A stretch of DNA of 64,000 bases from Xestospongia muta (lineage: Eukaryota > Porifera > Demospongiae > Haplosclerida > Petrosiidae): the NCBI GenBank assembly GCA_963693285.1, contig OY848918.1, positions 8,063,156 through 8,127,155 on the forward strand. The letters are read 5' to 3'. The notes beneath the pieces were generated by a model. The model was not told where the DNA came from, made no database searches, and saw only the letters and a program-made list of their open reading frames with translations. A program made the position numbers and the translations under genes. Below are positions 38,597 to 50,530 of the stretch, one piece after another (position 1 is the first letter of the stretch; every line of letters starts with the position of its first letter).

Positions 38597-39748
38597 TTAA
38601 TTGATGTATCCATAAGCAGTATTTACTTGTAATTCAATAATCTCTTTCTGTTTTGAGATTCCTGGTAACTTAACATCATCATATATTGGACCTAATTGGG
38701 TAATAATAGTGGATAGAGTGTTTTTATTGTAGCTCCTCCTCCTCATAATGAAATAGACAATAAGTGTAGTAATAACAGCAGTTAATAGAGAAGAGAGGAA
38801 CATACAGACTGGTATACTCACTGTTAAGTAAACAAATAAGTAATGTAATATGTTTGTTTTATAAATTACCTACTAAAAATGATGTTTGTTGTTCTTCATT
38901 AGCTATAATGGAAATATATCTAATTGTAGTTTACTGTAATTAATACATACTTGGACAAACAGCTGTAGTTACTGGTGAACTTATTGTCACTGTCAAAGTA
39001 CAGAATTAAAATGAACTGATTAATATTTAAAACATGATCACTATTTAGTACTTACTAATAGTTGATGTGTCACTTATAATGACTACATTTGTAGAAGAAA
39101 GACTAGGCACATTTACTGGTGTTACTAATACTAAATAAAATGTAATTTCTATTATATGTTATATTGATCACTCCTACAATGTTCAGATGATATTTTTACA
39201 ACAGTAGAATTAGTTATTATTGGTTTTTTAGGAATGACAACTGTATGAGAAGTAAACATAACACACTTTATAATAATATTTAAATAACCTATAGTCTTAT
39301 TAGGGTATCCATCTCCTAGTATATTAACTGGTACCACTGTTATAATGTAGGTATATCCAGCTAGTACTCCAGTCAATGTAATGTTAGTAACAGTAGTTAT
39401 ATTAACAGTTAGTAAACCTGATATGTTGTGATAAACTTTATAGTACAAGAGAGGAGGACGAGAGGAGAGAGGAGGTGACTAAATGAAAAAAACTAGACTC
39501 AATTAATATAAACAAAAGTATACACCTCCCAAATCACATCAATAGTGTAGTTCTCTGTATTCTTTGTAATATTATAAGTAATTAGTGGTACAGTCTGTAG
39601 AACTAATGAAATATTAGTTAAGGTATCAAAACTATTTCATTCTTACCATCCAGAGTGAATACAGTATATTGACTATAGGGTCCTAATCTATTGATAGCAT
39701 CAGACCCTACTACTCTGTACTGATACTCTACTGACCGAGAGAGACCAG
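38597..39748 (-). pseudogene. Inverted class B receptor, 5' half missing
   Basis: On the minus strand: partial FN3-1 39748-39647, FN3-2 exons 39602-39526 and 39478-39289, stalk exons 39240-39178, 39130-39056, 38989-38951 and 38902-38870, TM/tail exon 38820-38597. Every exon present is open with correct splice sites and phases; the tail has GPIYDDV and TAYGYIN. The copy ends abruptly at about 39748 inside FN3-1, where plus-strand class A 3' sequence begins, so Ig and signal exons are missing. It keeps the fullest set of class B stalk exons. Unless a new 5' end is supplied it is non-functional. Confidence 0.8.
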
Positions 39749-39776
39749 TTACCATTCTCTTCATTGTCATTAACAG

Positions 39777-39926
39777 AAGCTCTCTACAAGAGGTGCTATG
39801 ATTCAGGCTCAGTTAGGAGAAATAGAGATCCCTCCATCATGTCCTCCTAAACTTGATCCCAAACCAGGTTCTCATGGCAATGGAGGACAATCAACAACAG
39901 CAACTTCGTCCATGTATCACCTGTAA
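39777..39926 (+). pseudogene. Orphan alternative class A last exon (Pro-rich)
   Basis: After TTAACAG, 50 codons open to TAA: contains GAMIQAQLGEIEIPPSCPPK and DPKPGSHGNGG, ending SSMYHL. It is the long form of the class A terminal exon also seen at 31531-31680. The preceding class A exons are absent because of the inversion junction at about 39748. Confidence 0.65.
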
Positions 39927-42900
39927 AATGAGGACAATATGTTTTTAACTCACTATTGACTTGTATAATGTTATAATGTGTCACTTAGTTTATTATTTTA
40001 TTTGTCATGTTTTATTAAAAGTTATTGAGTTGTTTAGTTTTAATTTCATTATAAGACTAGTTATTAAGTTATCAATATCAGTTCCATACGATCACCTTGT
40101 ATCATTATAGCAGCTGTCAATATTATCATTCGTTAGCTAGTACTATTCCCTCTCGATATTATACATTGTATTATTATAATATAGAGATGTCTTTTTTAGT
40201 TAATTTATGTTTACTTAGTAAACTAACATCATATTTTAATGTTGGCAAGAACATCATTCTTTGATGATAAACTTATACACATAACAACAACCATCTATAG
40301 ACTTTAGATAATGATATAATAACATATATAACTACATTGTAATATAGACCAAATGAGTATATGTATAACAGAGGTCAATATATGTAGTATAAGCCACATG
40401 ACCACATACATATTACAATACTAATAACATTACACACATTATACATAGTGCAGTATATACTATAGATCATACAAAGTACCTACAAGCCACTATGTAATAT
40501 AATATACCACATAATTGACATGAAGCCATAAATTAAACCAGATGAAGTATAGTATGATAAATATATTATAAAACATATAAAATACAGTCACAATATAATA
40601 TAATATATCACATTAAGAATAGAGTAATAGCTGAACAACAGACCATGAAGTTATAAAGTCTAAATGTTCAGTATACAAGTACCTCTAATGTACCTGTATA
40701 TAATGTAATACTCTAATATGTATTGGTTACTTTGAAAACTACTGTATATATGAAATGACTGATGTTCAAAGTTAGTAGAAGACATAATATATTAATTATA
40801 GCTAGAAATTAATTGGATTCTAATAATGTTATTGATATTATAACATAAAACTGATAATGGTAAAATTGATTATTAATATAATTAGATTTAATTTACCATA
40901 ATTTGACAATTATATGAGATAATTAATCAATTGAAAAGCACAACAAATTTTTTATCACAAAAACCAATTGGTAGATCATCCTCAATACATGTACATGTAC
41001 ATGTATATAGTACTCAACAACACCCACATATAGAGTAATAATTATAACATGTGGTCTGTTCAGTTTACATTAACTATCATAACATATGTACTTCATTTCC
41101 TTTATAACCAACAAAATATAATATACAGTGTATAAAACAAGGAAAGATGAGTTTACAATATTACTAGTACATCTTGATGTGTGTGTGTGTGTGTCAGTTA
41201 CATGTTAAACTATTAACAACTAATGTGACATATTTCATGTTCATTTCATACCACTTTGTCTTGTGACAATATATACTTTGTGAGGAACGAAGGCCAATAG
41301 TATATGTTAACACTATTAATCTTATTGCACAACTAACAACTAATGTGTTACTCGTTATAGTTCCATTATATTTAAAACACTGTTGATGTACACAGTATTA
41401 CATTTATAATGAATTATGGTACTGTCAAGTAAGTATGTCATGATTACTTATTAATTTTAATGTTTAAATTATTTTAAATTAATAATTACAATCATAATTA
41501 CCTTCAATATGTCATAATTATAATCTTTAATAATAGCTCTTATCAATTGTGTAGCTAGTAAATGTATATGTAGTCATTGTTATTAGGTATGATATAGTGA
41601 TTAGTGATTTAGAATAACTACTACCACTTACAAATTACATTATAATTACTTCCAAGGTACAGTAATATAGTCAATAGTTATTATAACAATTATTATAAGT
41701 ACAATTTACAGAACTCTGTAGCTAATGTTTACAATATATTACACTAGGCAATTAATATATTACATATTATCACAATGTTATATGATTATGGTTCATTGAT
41801 TATTAGTAGCTATTCTTCTTCAATAGACCAAACACTAGTATAGGTGTTCAAGGTTGTTTTTATATAATATATTCATTTTGTCTTTGAATGAAGAAGTTAG
41901 ATCTATAACAAATAGCCAGCCCTTAATGGATATATTATTTAATAAAAACACTATACTAAAGAGAAATAAAATCAATGATCAAAATTTAATATATGAGAGG
42001 ACCATTAAGTTATTATAACTGTTACTTGTCAAATAGCAATATATAGTTTTGTTTGTAATCTACAAAGGATATTGTAACATATACTGATGTATGTATATAT
42101 TGTTGAGAGGATAAGAGGTCATCATTTCCCTTCATATCCTACATGAGTACATCCTTATAAAGTTCAAAATGAGTCTACTCATCATTCTATATAGTCACAT
42201 GACAATGTGTGTCATTGTCAAAGTAAATAGTATGTCAAGTGTACAAAGGTTTTGATAATAAAACTATTTCAATTTAAGTGAAAATCATAAAATATTAAAA
42301 CCTTAAAAATATATGTCATAAGATATATGTACTAAAAATCATAAGTGAAATTTGTTTAGAAAATAAAGTTATATTGTTTATATAATTATAAGTCAAACAT
42401 TTTACTCATTATAAAACGTTTTGCTTGTCTAGTGTTGAAGTAAAGTATTCCCACTTAAATATTATTACATCAATAGGTTATTAGTAGGTTACCTAATTTT
42501 TGAAAGATAGAACTTATCCATCTGAATGTCACTGATCTAGACCTAAATACATAACAGCTATATCTTTACTGTTTGTAGTTCAGTATGTGACTGTAAGGGA
42601 GATCATGTGATATCAGAGTAGTTGTAAATGGTTAATATCATTAAGACATTTTATTGTGAGCTGTTTGAACAATCATGGAACCTCATTGCCTTCCAGCTTT
42701 CTTTGTTGGCTATATCAAAACACTTACATTTAATTAAGCAAATAAGTAAATAAACTTTTTCTATAAAATGAAGCAAATAATGCAGGGTGATGCAATTTCC
42801 ATCCCTACTATCTTGTTTACATTCTTTGTATTGGACTGATATTACCCATCTTTATATTTACTTCCTTTTTTAGAAAAAGTTTTTTATTTAATTGTAGGAC

Positions 42901-43008
42901 ACGTTTAGCTATAAGTTATATAGATAATTATAATTATTTTACATACACAATTAGTAACTTATTGCTGCTTTAATATTGAAATGTAAAGAGTTTTATTATA
43001 TATAGCGC
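39927..43008. other. Long spacer without genes
   Basis: Class A 3' flank (to about 40140), the dispersed module near 40235-40310, and a stretch collinear with 32.0-32.25 kb (TAGACCAAATGA...GTAC). An ACATGTACATGTACATG run lies near 40988, the CTCAACAACACCC module at 41010-41120, and a short GT microsatellite at about 41178-41197. From 41.2 to 43.0 kb I recognise nothing. Confidence 0.5.
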
Positions 43009-43311
43009 AAGTCTGGGCTGCAATCATAGAGCCTGCTCACAGAAATGAGGAGAAATCTCTTGTACAATAACAGACATTACTGTAGCAGTTTGATATTCTT
43101 CTCCATCAGATAGCATATGCACTGTAACCTCCGGACAAAAATGTACCAAATACTTTATTGTAATGTATTGGTTTATTGCTGCTCTTGTAAGTATTAACAA
43201 TCCTGGACTAACAACTAATTTACGTTTTACTATCACTACTGATAAGAATGGAATCAGGGATGTTGAAGTTCAAAATAGAAACTCAATGACTTGTACTATT
43301 ATGATATCAGG
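43009..43311 (+). pseudogene. Degenerate Ig exon
   Basis: A recognisable Ig exon (start GCTGCAATCATAGAGCCTG, end ATGATATCAGG) with stop codons and indels in its first half. The second half (ALVSINNPGLTTNLRFTIT, NSMTCTIMISG) is better kept. No neighbouring signal or FN3 exons. Confidence 0.7.
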
Positions 43312-43836
43312 TAGCAATATTAATTTAAAACTAACTAGTAGTAATATTATCAATATTTATTCTCTTATATTTTATGTATTCTCTCTTAAAAGAAATACAT
43401 AAATATTTATTTCATTACAGGAGGAAAACTAAATATAACAATTAAGTTTTCCAATTGAAGAGGTTGCAATGAAATGTAAATAGAACTATTATATAGCAAT
43501 GCTTTAGATTAAAGATTTGCTTCATTAATCAAATAAAGGACACTATCATTGGTTGATTAACCACAATATGTCAGGATGCTAAATCTTGAATTACCATGAT
43601 ATCATTACAGATGAAAATTCAGAATATTCTTTTCATAAAATTGCTTAGATCTCTGCCTGGCAATTTTCTTATTCCCTTGTCAATTGCAACCTGCTTTTCT
43701 CAAAATGATGTCAATTATTGATTGTCTCAACACCACTGTACTTGTACTGTACTTGTCACTTCTTTTTTGATAGTGTCATAAAGATATGGAATTTGTGACT
43801 CACAATTTACTAAATTGATTTATATATATATATAAA

Positions 43837-44007
43837 GGGTGCTTCTTTGTGTAACTTGAATGATGATGTAACAACATGTCCTATGTGTCATAGAGTTAAT
43901 AATGTTAGGTTTGGTTTAGGGTTTAGGTGATGTCATCATATATGATGACATCACTTGTGTCATTTCATTATGATGTCATCATAGTCAAGTTACACCAAGA
44001 ACCACCC
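43837..44007. mobile_element. MITE-like element with terminal inverted repeats
   Basis: The left end GGGTGCTTCTTTGTGTAACT and right end AGTTACACCAAGAACCACCC are imperfect inverted repeats of roughly 35 bp. The 171-bp body has no coding capacity, contains its own near-palindrome (GATGTCATCATATATGATGA) and is flanked by TATATA on both sides, fitting a TA target duplication. It resembles a non-autonomous DNA transposon; the superfamily is not assigned. Confidence 0.7.
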
Positions 44008-44271
44008 ATATATAAGACTCCATTTAAATTACAGAGTAATCAGCTTATAGATTAACTGCATATTTGCTAAAAGATGATCATACAGGTATATATAATCTTT
44101 CCTAGGATTAGCCACTTCATGAAACTTCTTGACATTAACTCAATTGAAATCATCTTATGTATTTTATTACAAAAACGTATGTTTACTCCTATAAGTAATA
44201 AATTTGAGTAGAGTTTGTTGCATCATAATGCATCCAATGTATCACATGACTAGTACTTCGTTATAGAGCTG

Positions 44272-46021
44272 ATGGAAGTAAAAGTTGTTTCCATTATTAT
44301 TCCCCTTATCTGTTTATTCTTATTCAGTGGTAAGAGCAAAAATATGAAGTGATATTTGCCTGGCATTCTTTAGGACAATGTCTATCTGAAGTGATCTTTC
44401 CATGTCATGATATTTGTCTACAAGATAATGTGGTATATACTTGTACTGGTATTGGAGCTAACCTGATAACATGGACTGTTCCTAACTTAATGGGTGGAAC
44501 TATAGAGCTACAAGTTCATCAGTATCATCGAGATGATACTAGTGGTCTATTTACTGCACAGTTTGTATCATATCAGAACAATAACATAATATCTACACTG
44601 TCTTTTACTACTACTACTGTACTACATAATAAAGACATAGTGTGTGATACTGGAGGTAGTAGTAAGACATGTAACAATATAATTATTGGTAAGATATTTA
44701 TAAAGATACTATATAAACTATTACTATTATTATATACTATATAGGTAACCCACAGCTCCATTAAACCTCAGTGTTGTAGCTACTACTCCTCATACAGTAG
44801 TTGTTACATGGACATCACCAGTTACTGGTAGTCAATGTATAGATCATTATATTGTAACTGTGTTCAATGAAACACACAATACTATGACATCAGTTAATAC
44901 AACAAATAATATCACATCTTTCACAATATATGGACTAGTAATAGGAAATAACTACTCATTTACTGTTAAAGGTGTTGATTATGCTGGTAGAACTGGATCT
45001 AGTAGTCAGTCAATATATCTTGTACTTGATGGTAAGGAAATATTATACAATGCTAATATTTTTCATACAATTGCTATGCATTACAGTTCCAGAGTCAGTT
45101 GTTAATCTTGCATATATCTTTGATGAAACATACATGACAATTTTGGTTACATGGAAAGTAATTACATTACTATATCTGTCACAACTTCACATCATATGAT
45201 GGCAGTATATTACACAATATCACTAACAATATAACACAACTCACTTTTAATGGTATTAGTTATGGTAACAAGTATAGTGTGACTGTAACAACTGAAAATG
45301 TGGTAGGACAAGGACCAGGAATTAACATTGAAGGTAATGAGAAGACTTACAAAAATTAATTGATGCTTGTACAACAGTAATTATATCATCACATTTATTT
45401 TCAACAAGTTTGTCATCAGTAAAAAATACTTACTATACTTCACTGCCAACTTCAAGTTCAACAGTAGCATCTTCACAATTAATATTTGGCTCTTCAAAGA
45501 CACATCATGGTAAGACATGTAAGTACTTGATATTTATTGTCTGTCGTGTACTGAAATACTATAATATGTACATTGGTATTTATTAATGTAGTTATTTCTA
45601 TTGGTGGATACTACACTACTTCTGTGATTACTTCAACATTGGTGTGTACATCTACATCACCATCAATGTTAACAACAACTGTGACATCTTGTATAAAAGA
45701 TACTATGATAGAAAGCTCAAAAGAAGAATCCTTAAACTTATCAGGTAACATACATACAAATAATTTGTCTAAACTAACATTGTAAATCATTCATTGTACT
45801 GTGTATTTTTAGTTGCTATTCCAGTCAGTATGTTTCTCTCTTCTTTTCTTACTGCTGTTATTACAACTTTCATTGTTTATTTTGCTATGAGAAGGAAGAA
45901 TTGGTGTACAAAAGAGACTATTGCTAACCAATTGGTATCAGTATATGACTTATCAAAGAACTCAAATAAAGAGACCATTGAGCTGAAGGAAAACACTGCT
46001 TATGGACATATTCAGTATTAG
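44272..46021 (+). CDS. C: diverged Ig-FN3-FN3 short-tail receptor
   Basis: Exons: 44272-44329 (signal, MEVKVVSIIIPLICLFLFS), 44374-44688 (Ig, 105 residues), 44756-45031 (FN3-1), 45087-45157 and a piece ending at 45333 (FN3-2), 45378-45509 and 45592-45744 (Ser/Thr-rich stalk), 45813-46021 (TM, tail). The TM segment is close to class B (VSMFLSSFLTAVITTFIVYF), and the tail ends TAYGHIQY, again TxYxxI; IYDDV is replaced by SVYDLS. Same exon phases as the array, but most residues differ, so it is an older relative. Lesion: between 45158 and about 45185 the usual intron acceptor and start of the second FN3-2 exon are missing and the frames do not join. It is either a recent deletion or a sequence error; everything else is open. 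Confidence 0.65.
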
Positions 46022-46750
46022 TTTTCATAATGGACCAAAATATTGTGTTTATAGTGTAGTTGATTTTAATATAATACTTTATATAAAGTATAGTTAGTAT
46101 GGTTCTGTATGATAAAAATACTGTATGGACTAGGAAAATAAAATCAATAACTAACACTGCTAAATATATATAAACAAGACAGTTATGGATCTAGTAGTTA
46201 GTCAGTATAATTAATCATGTATTTGATGGTAAGGAAATATTATACAATTAATGTTATTTTTTATATACAATTACTATGCATTAAAGTTCCAGAGCCAATT
46301 GTTAATCTTACGTATATCTTTGATGAAACTTAATGTGAGATCTAATAGTATGTACTAGTACTACATTCTAATAAATTAATATATATTTTAATTTAATAGA
46401 ATGTAGCATTATAATATATACTCAACATTATTGTAGAGTTCTCACTATCAAAGAGTGAAACATTATTAAGGTATGCAGTAATTATGTAACCAAGCTATCA
46501 TAGCGTCTCTACCAGAAAGAACAAAAGATCTAATGGAGATATGGTATACTATAAAGTTTTAAAGATTTTACTATAGTGTCTTAATAAAACTAATCCTAGT
46601 ACTGAACTAAGAAATTGTATGGTTCTTTTAAACTTGCTATTGAATATCTTGACATTGGTCTTCTCTGACTACAAAATACAGTCTCTCTCTTATTTATGTC
46701 ATTTGTTATATCTGTTTATGTCTCTTCCTAATTTAAAAATTTTATTTCAG
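46022..46750 (+). pseudogene. Partial duplicate of gene C (FN3 exons) and spacer
   Basis: 46175-46335 repeats, with damage, the end of C FN3-1 (TATGGATCTAGTAGT to GATGGTAAGG) and the start of its FN3-2 (VPEPIVNLTYIFDET). The rest to 46750 shows nothing recognisable. Confidence 0.55.
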
Positions 46751-46918
46751 ATATCATCAGACCCCACCTGTGTTGAAATACATAAAAAATGTATATCTTT
46801 ACAATATGATGAACTCCCTCCTTATTCAGCTGATAATGACCTCCTACTCTATACCTCTGTTTCATGATGGAGATGAACCACCTCTATGTCCTTATAATGG
46901 ACCTGTGCCAACATGATA
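46751..46918 (+). pseudogene. Relic of the class A long tail exon
   Basis: After TTTCAG the frame reads ISSDPTCVEIHKKCISLQYD then PPYSADND, and shifts out of frame at CTCCTACTC before the DEPPLCPYNGP part. The NPVYAEV Tyr is lost (Cys). No other class A exon is adjacent. Confidence 0.65.
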
Positions 46919-48443
46919 TTTTGATTCAAACAACTTCATGTAATATACTATACTATTATAATATTACTCTAATATACTAAACTACATTATAATACATTAT
47001 ATGACTATACTACTGCCAATAATATCATTATTGTCCTTAATATTAACAGATTGCTATTGTCACTGATAAAAAGTATAGTACACTTAATACAGTATTACAT
47101 TCCATTACTTAGTACAATATTAGCAAATAATAATAAACTTACATACAGAAAAGTACTCATATTACATTCCATATTATTGTAATCATCACAGTCTACAAAA
47201 TTGAACAAACACAGATGGATAATGATTAAATAAGATATTTCATATGAAATATATTTACTCTACTCTACAAAAGAAGCAAAATCATGTCCTACAATTTGTC
47301 CAGTGATTATTGAGGAACCATGTGTTACTTCTCATTTGAAACATATTACAAGTTAGCTTCACTTTCTTTTTCAAAATAATATATGTAATATATTAGTTTT
47401 AACATTCAATCATACACCACTCCATTGTAATTTCATATTATAGATATGTTACACTAGTGGTACTGTACTTGCATTGTTAAAAGGATATATAGAAACACAA
47501 TATTTTTATATAGTGGTATATTGTCTGGAGCTGTCATACCTTCTCATTAAATATAATCGAGATACTGTAACATTATAGTTCTGTTTAAGCAAATGGAGCT
47601 AGTATTAGTGATAGCTATGGCTGGAAGAATAGAATGAAGTGAAAGATCTCACTGAGGATATGAATATAATAATCTATCATATTAGAATGTACTGTTATGA
47701 TTGTGACATTACCAACTAACCTCAAGTAAAGATATAGTGTACTAATTAATAAAATATGCAATACTATGTGTACGTATACACAGTTACACACACGCACACA
47801 TTATGTATGTATGTATGTATGTATGTATATATATAATATATAATGTTACACTATACATACTGTTATTGTCATCTCTTGTATTGCAAAGGCCATCACAACA
47901 TATCAGATTCACTAATTAAAATTACAGCTGCTAATATTACAATTAAAATGGATGTTAATATTATGTGTTATATGTTGATAATTTCAGATCAGTATCATTG
48001 GTGGTATACAAATGTACCTAGTTCTTCAACAAATGTACTTAACAAATTTTTTCATCATATAATGTTGAATATGTTAAGAATCAATCAGTTCTTTGACGTT
48101 TAGTACTAGACTCTATATCTTCATTATTCAACTTATATATATAATTTAGTTATTACTCCACAAACATCATCCAATTCTTAGTTAAATATTTCCAACTTCA
48201 CAGTGACAGCATTTTTTTCATTAACTAATCTTTATTATTAGTCAGTAAAGTGAAATCATAATACAATTTCTATCCTATATATCAGTAAAGTAATTCTCAT
48301 TTTAATTCCAGAAATTAAATTTAAACACAATCAATACAGGTAGATCAAACTCAATATTGTATATTGACCACTATCATTGTTAACATTGAAGTCAATTGTA
48401 ACAATAACAATATTATTCACTATGAGTAACCTAATAGTTGAAT
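46919..48443. other. Spacer before B3
   Basis: Spacer module at 47150-47270; a TATG microsatellite at about 47800-47830; a relic of the large FN3-2 exon (GGCCATCACAACATATCAG) with its usual 200-bp tail at about 47868-48200. This last block recurs at about 32664, 50888, 51934 and 57019. No intact gene. Confidence 0.5.
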
Positions 48444-48464
48444 CATAATGTAAACTCAACCCAC
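48444..48464 (+). promoter_or_regulatory. Promoter block of B3, TATA core changed
   Basis: The block reads ATGTAAACTCAACCCAC, so TATAAA has become TGTAAA, at the usual distance (about 110 bp) before the ATG. Confidence 0.35.
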
Positions 48465-48560
48465 AAAACACACCACCTCCATCTATAAATTAGTCTATCA
48501 GGTATTATTGCCATGTATAAAACCATTATATCATAACCATAATCTACCCATGTAGTCAAA

Positions 48561-50530
48561 ATGATAAAGTATAGTGTAACATTGATTTGTCTTCTATTAT
48601 CAGTCATAAGTGAGTTAATATACAATATTTGTTAGTATGACATTATAGTGAAAATAGAGGCTTCAGTTACAAGTCTAGACAATAATCACGGAGTATGTCC
48701 ACAGACACAAGGAGCAGTCACTTGTACAATAACAGGCAGTTTAGCAACTTGGCATTCTTCTCCATCAGATAGTAGTCCCATTGCTACAATACATTCTAAA
48801 CAACTTAGTAATGTTGCTAATACTGGCTTTACTGCTGTTATTGTGAGTATTAACAATCCGAGACTAACAACTAATTTAAGTTTTACTGCCAATACTGATA
48901 AGAATGGAACAAAAGTCAGGTGTAGAGATGAAATAGATACAAACTCAAGTACTTGTACTATTACGATATCAGGTATGTCACTAACAGTATCATATATAAC
49001 TAACATGTACTATCATTATAAGGTCATCCAAGTGATCCTCCTACAGGACTGGGTGTTACAGATCTCAAGAACACTTCAGTCACTCTCTATTGGTCACCTC
49101 CTATTCTTCATCCTAACTGTATAGTTAACTACACTGTTGAGATCAGGACAACCAGTGATAATATATTGATCAGTAATCTTAGTACTGGTAACAATATCAC
49201 CAGTATTAATATATCTACTGGTCTCTCTCAGTCAGTAGAGTATCAATGCAGAGTAGTAGGGTCTGATATTATCAATAGATTAGGACCCTATAGTCAATAT
49301 ACTATGTTCACTCTGGATGGTAAGAACTAAATTATTTAACGTTTTAAGCAATGCTAATTTTATTAGTTCTACAGGCTGTACCACTAGTCATTTATAATAT
49401 TACAATGTATACAGAGAACTACACTATTGTTGTTAATTGGGAGGTATATATTATTGTTCATAATATTGTTGCTCTAGTTTCCTTTAGTCACCTCCTCTCT
49501 CCACTTGTCCTCCTCTCTTGTACTACAAAGTATACCATAACATATCAGATTCACTAACTGTTAATATAACTACTGTTACTAACATTACATTGACTGGAGT
49601 ACTAGCTGGATATACCTACATTATAACGGTGGTACCAGTTAATATACTAGGAGATGGATACCCTAATGAGACTATAGGTTATTTAAATATTATTATAAAG
49701 TGTGTTATGTTTACTTCTCATACAGTTATCATTAATGATCATTAATGATCATTCCTAAAGAACCAGTTATTATTAGTACTAGTACTAGTGTTGTAACAAC
49801 ATCATCCGAATATTACAGTGAGAATATTCAATATAATATTAGTTACAGTAATTATTTAATTAATATATATGAACAATAACCACAACAAATGTAGCCAGTT
49901 CATTTTCAACATCAGTAATGATCATAAGTTATTTATCAAATATCAATAAGTATAAACAGTAAATACAAACCTCTCATAATTTATTTGATTTGTGATGAGT
50001 ATAGAAACTACAAATACTTTGATGTCATTGTTAACCTCAACAAATACTGCATCTTCACATTTAACTAGTCCGTTCATATAACAATGATCAATTTTAATAT
50101 TATGATGAAATTTTAATTCTGTACTTTGACAGTGACAGTATGCTCACGAGTAACTACTGCTGTTTGTCTAAGTATGTCTTCATACAGTATGGTATAATTA
50201 GATATATTTCTATTATAACTAATGAAAAACAATAAATCTCATGTTTATCAGGTAATAAACAAACATGTTACATTACTGAATTGTTTACTTAACAGTGAGT
50301 ATACCGGTCAGTAAGTTCCTCTCATGTTCCTCTCTTCTCTATTAACTGCTGTTATTGCTACACTTATATTCTATCTCATTTTGAAGAGGAGGAGCTACAA
50401 TAAAGACACTCCACCCACTCTTACTACCCAATTAGGTCCAATATATGATGATGTTAAGTTACCAGAGACTTCAGAACAGAAAGAGATCATTGAATTACAA
50501 GGAAATATGGCTTATGGATATATTAATTAA
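48561..50530 (+). pseudogene. B3: class B receptor copy with several small lesions
   Basis: Intact exons: 48561-48609 (signal, MIKYSVTLICLLLSVI), 48649-48972 (Ig), 49023-49319 (FN3-1), 49367-49443 and 49488-49677 (FN3-2). Then the stalk exon from 49726 carries an extra doubled ATTAATGATC block that brings a stop. Stalk exon 50133-50171 is fine. The next one lost its acceptor (TATAA) and has a stop. The TM exon (from 50296) has a short duplication of TTCCTCTC that shifts the frame before the TM. The tail after 50324 is open and ends NMAYGYIN, so TxYxxI has become MxYxxI. The first Ig Cys is Asn (LDNNHGVC). Confidence 0.72.

Noticed and set aside
41178..41197. GT and CA microsatellites (also 51845, 56833) as regulatory Z-DNA sites
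   Set aside because: Short, scattered and not in a fixed place relative to the genes.
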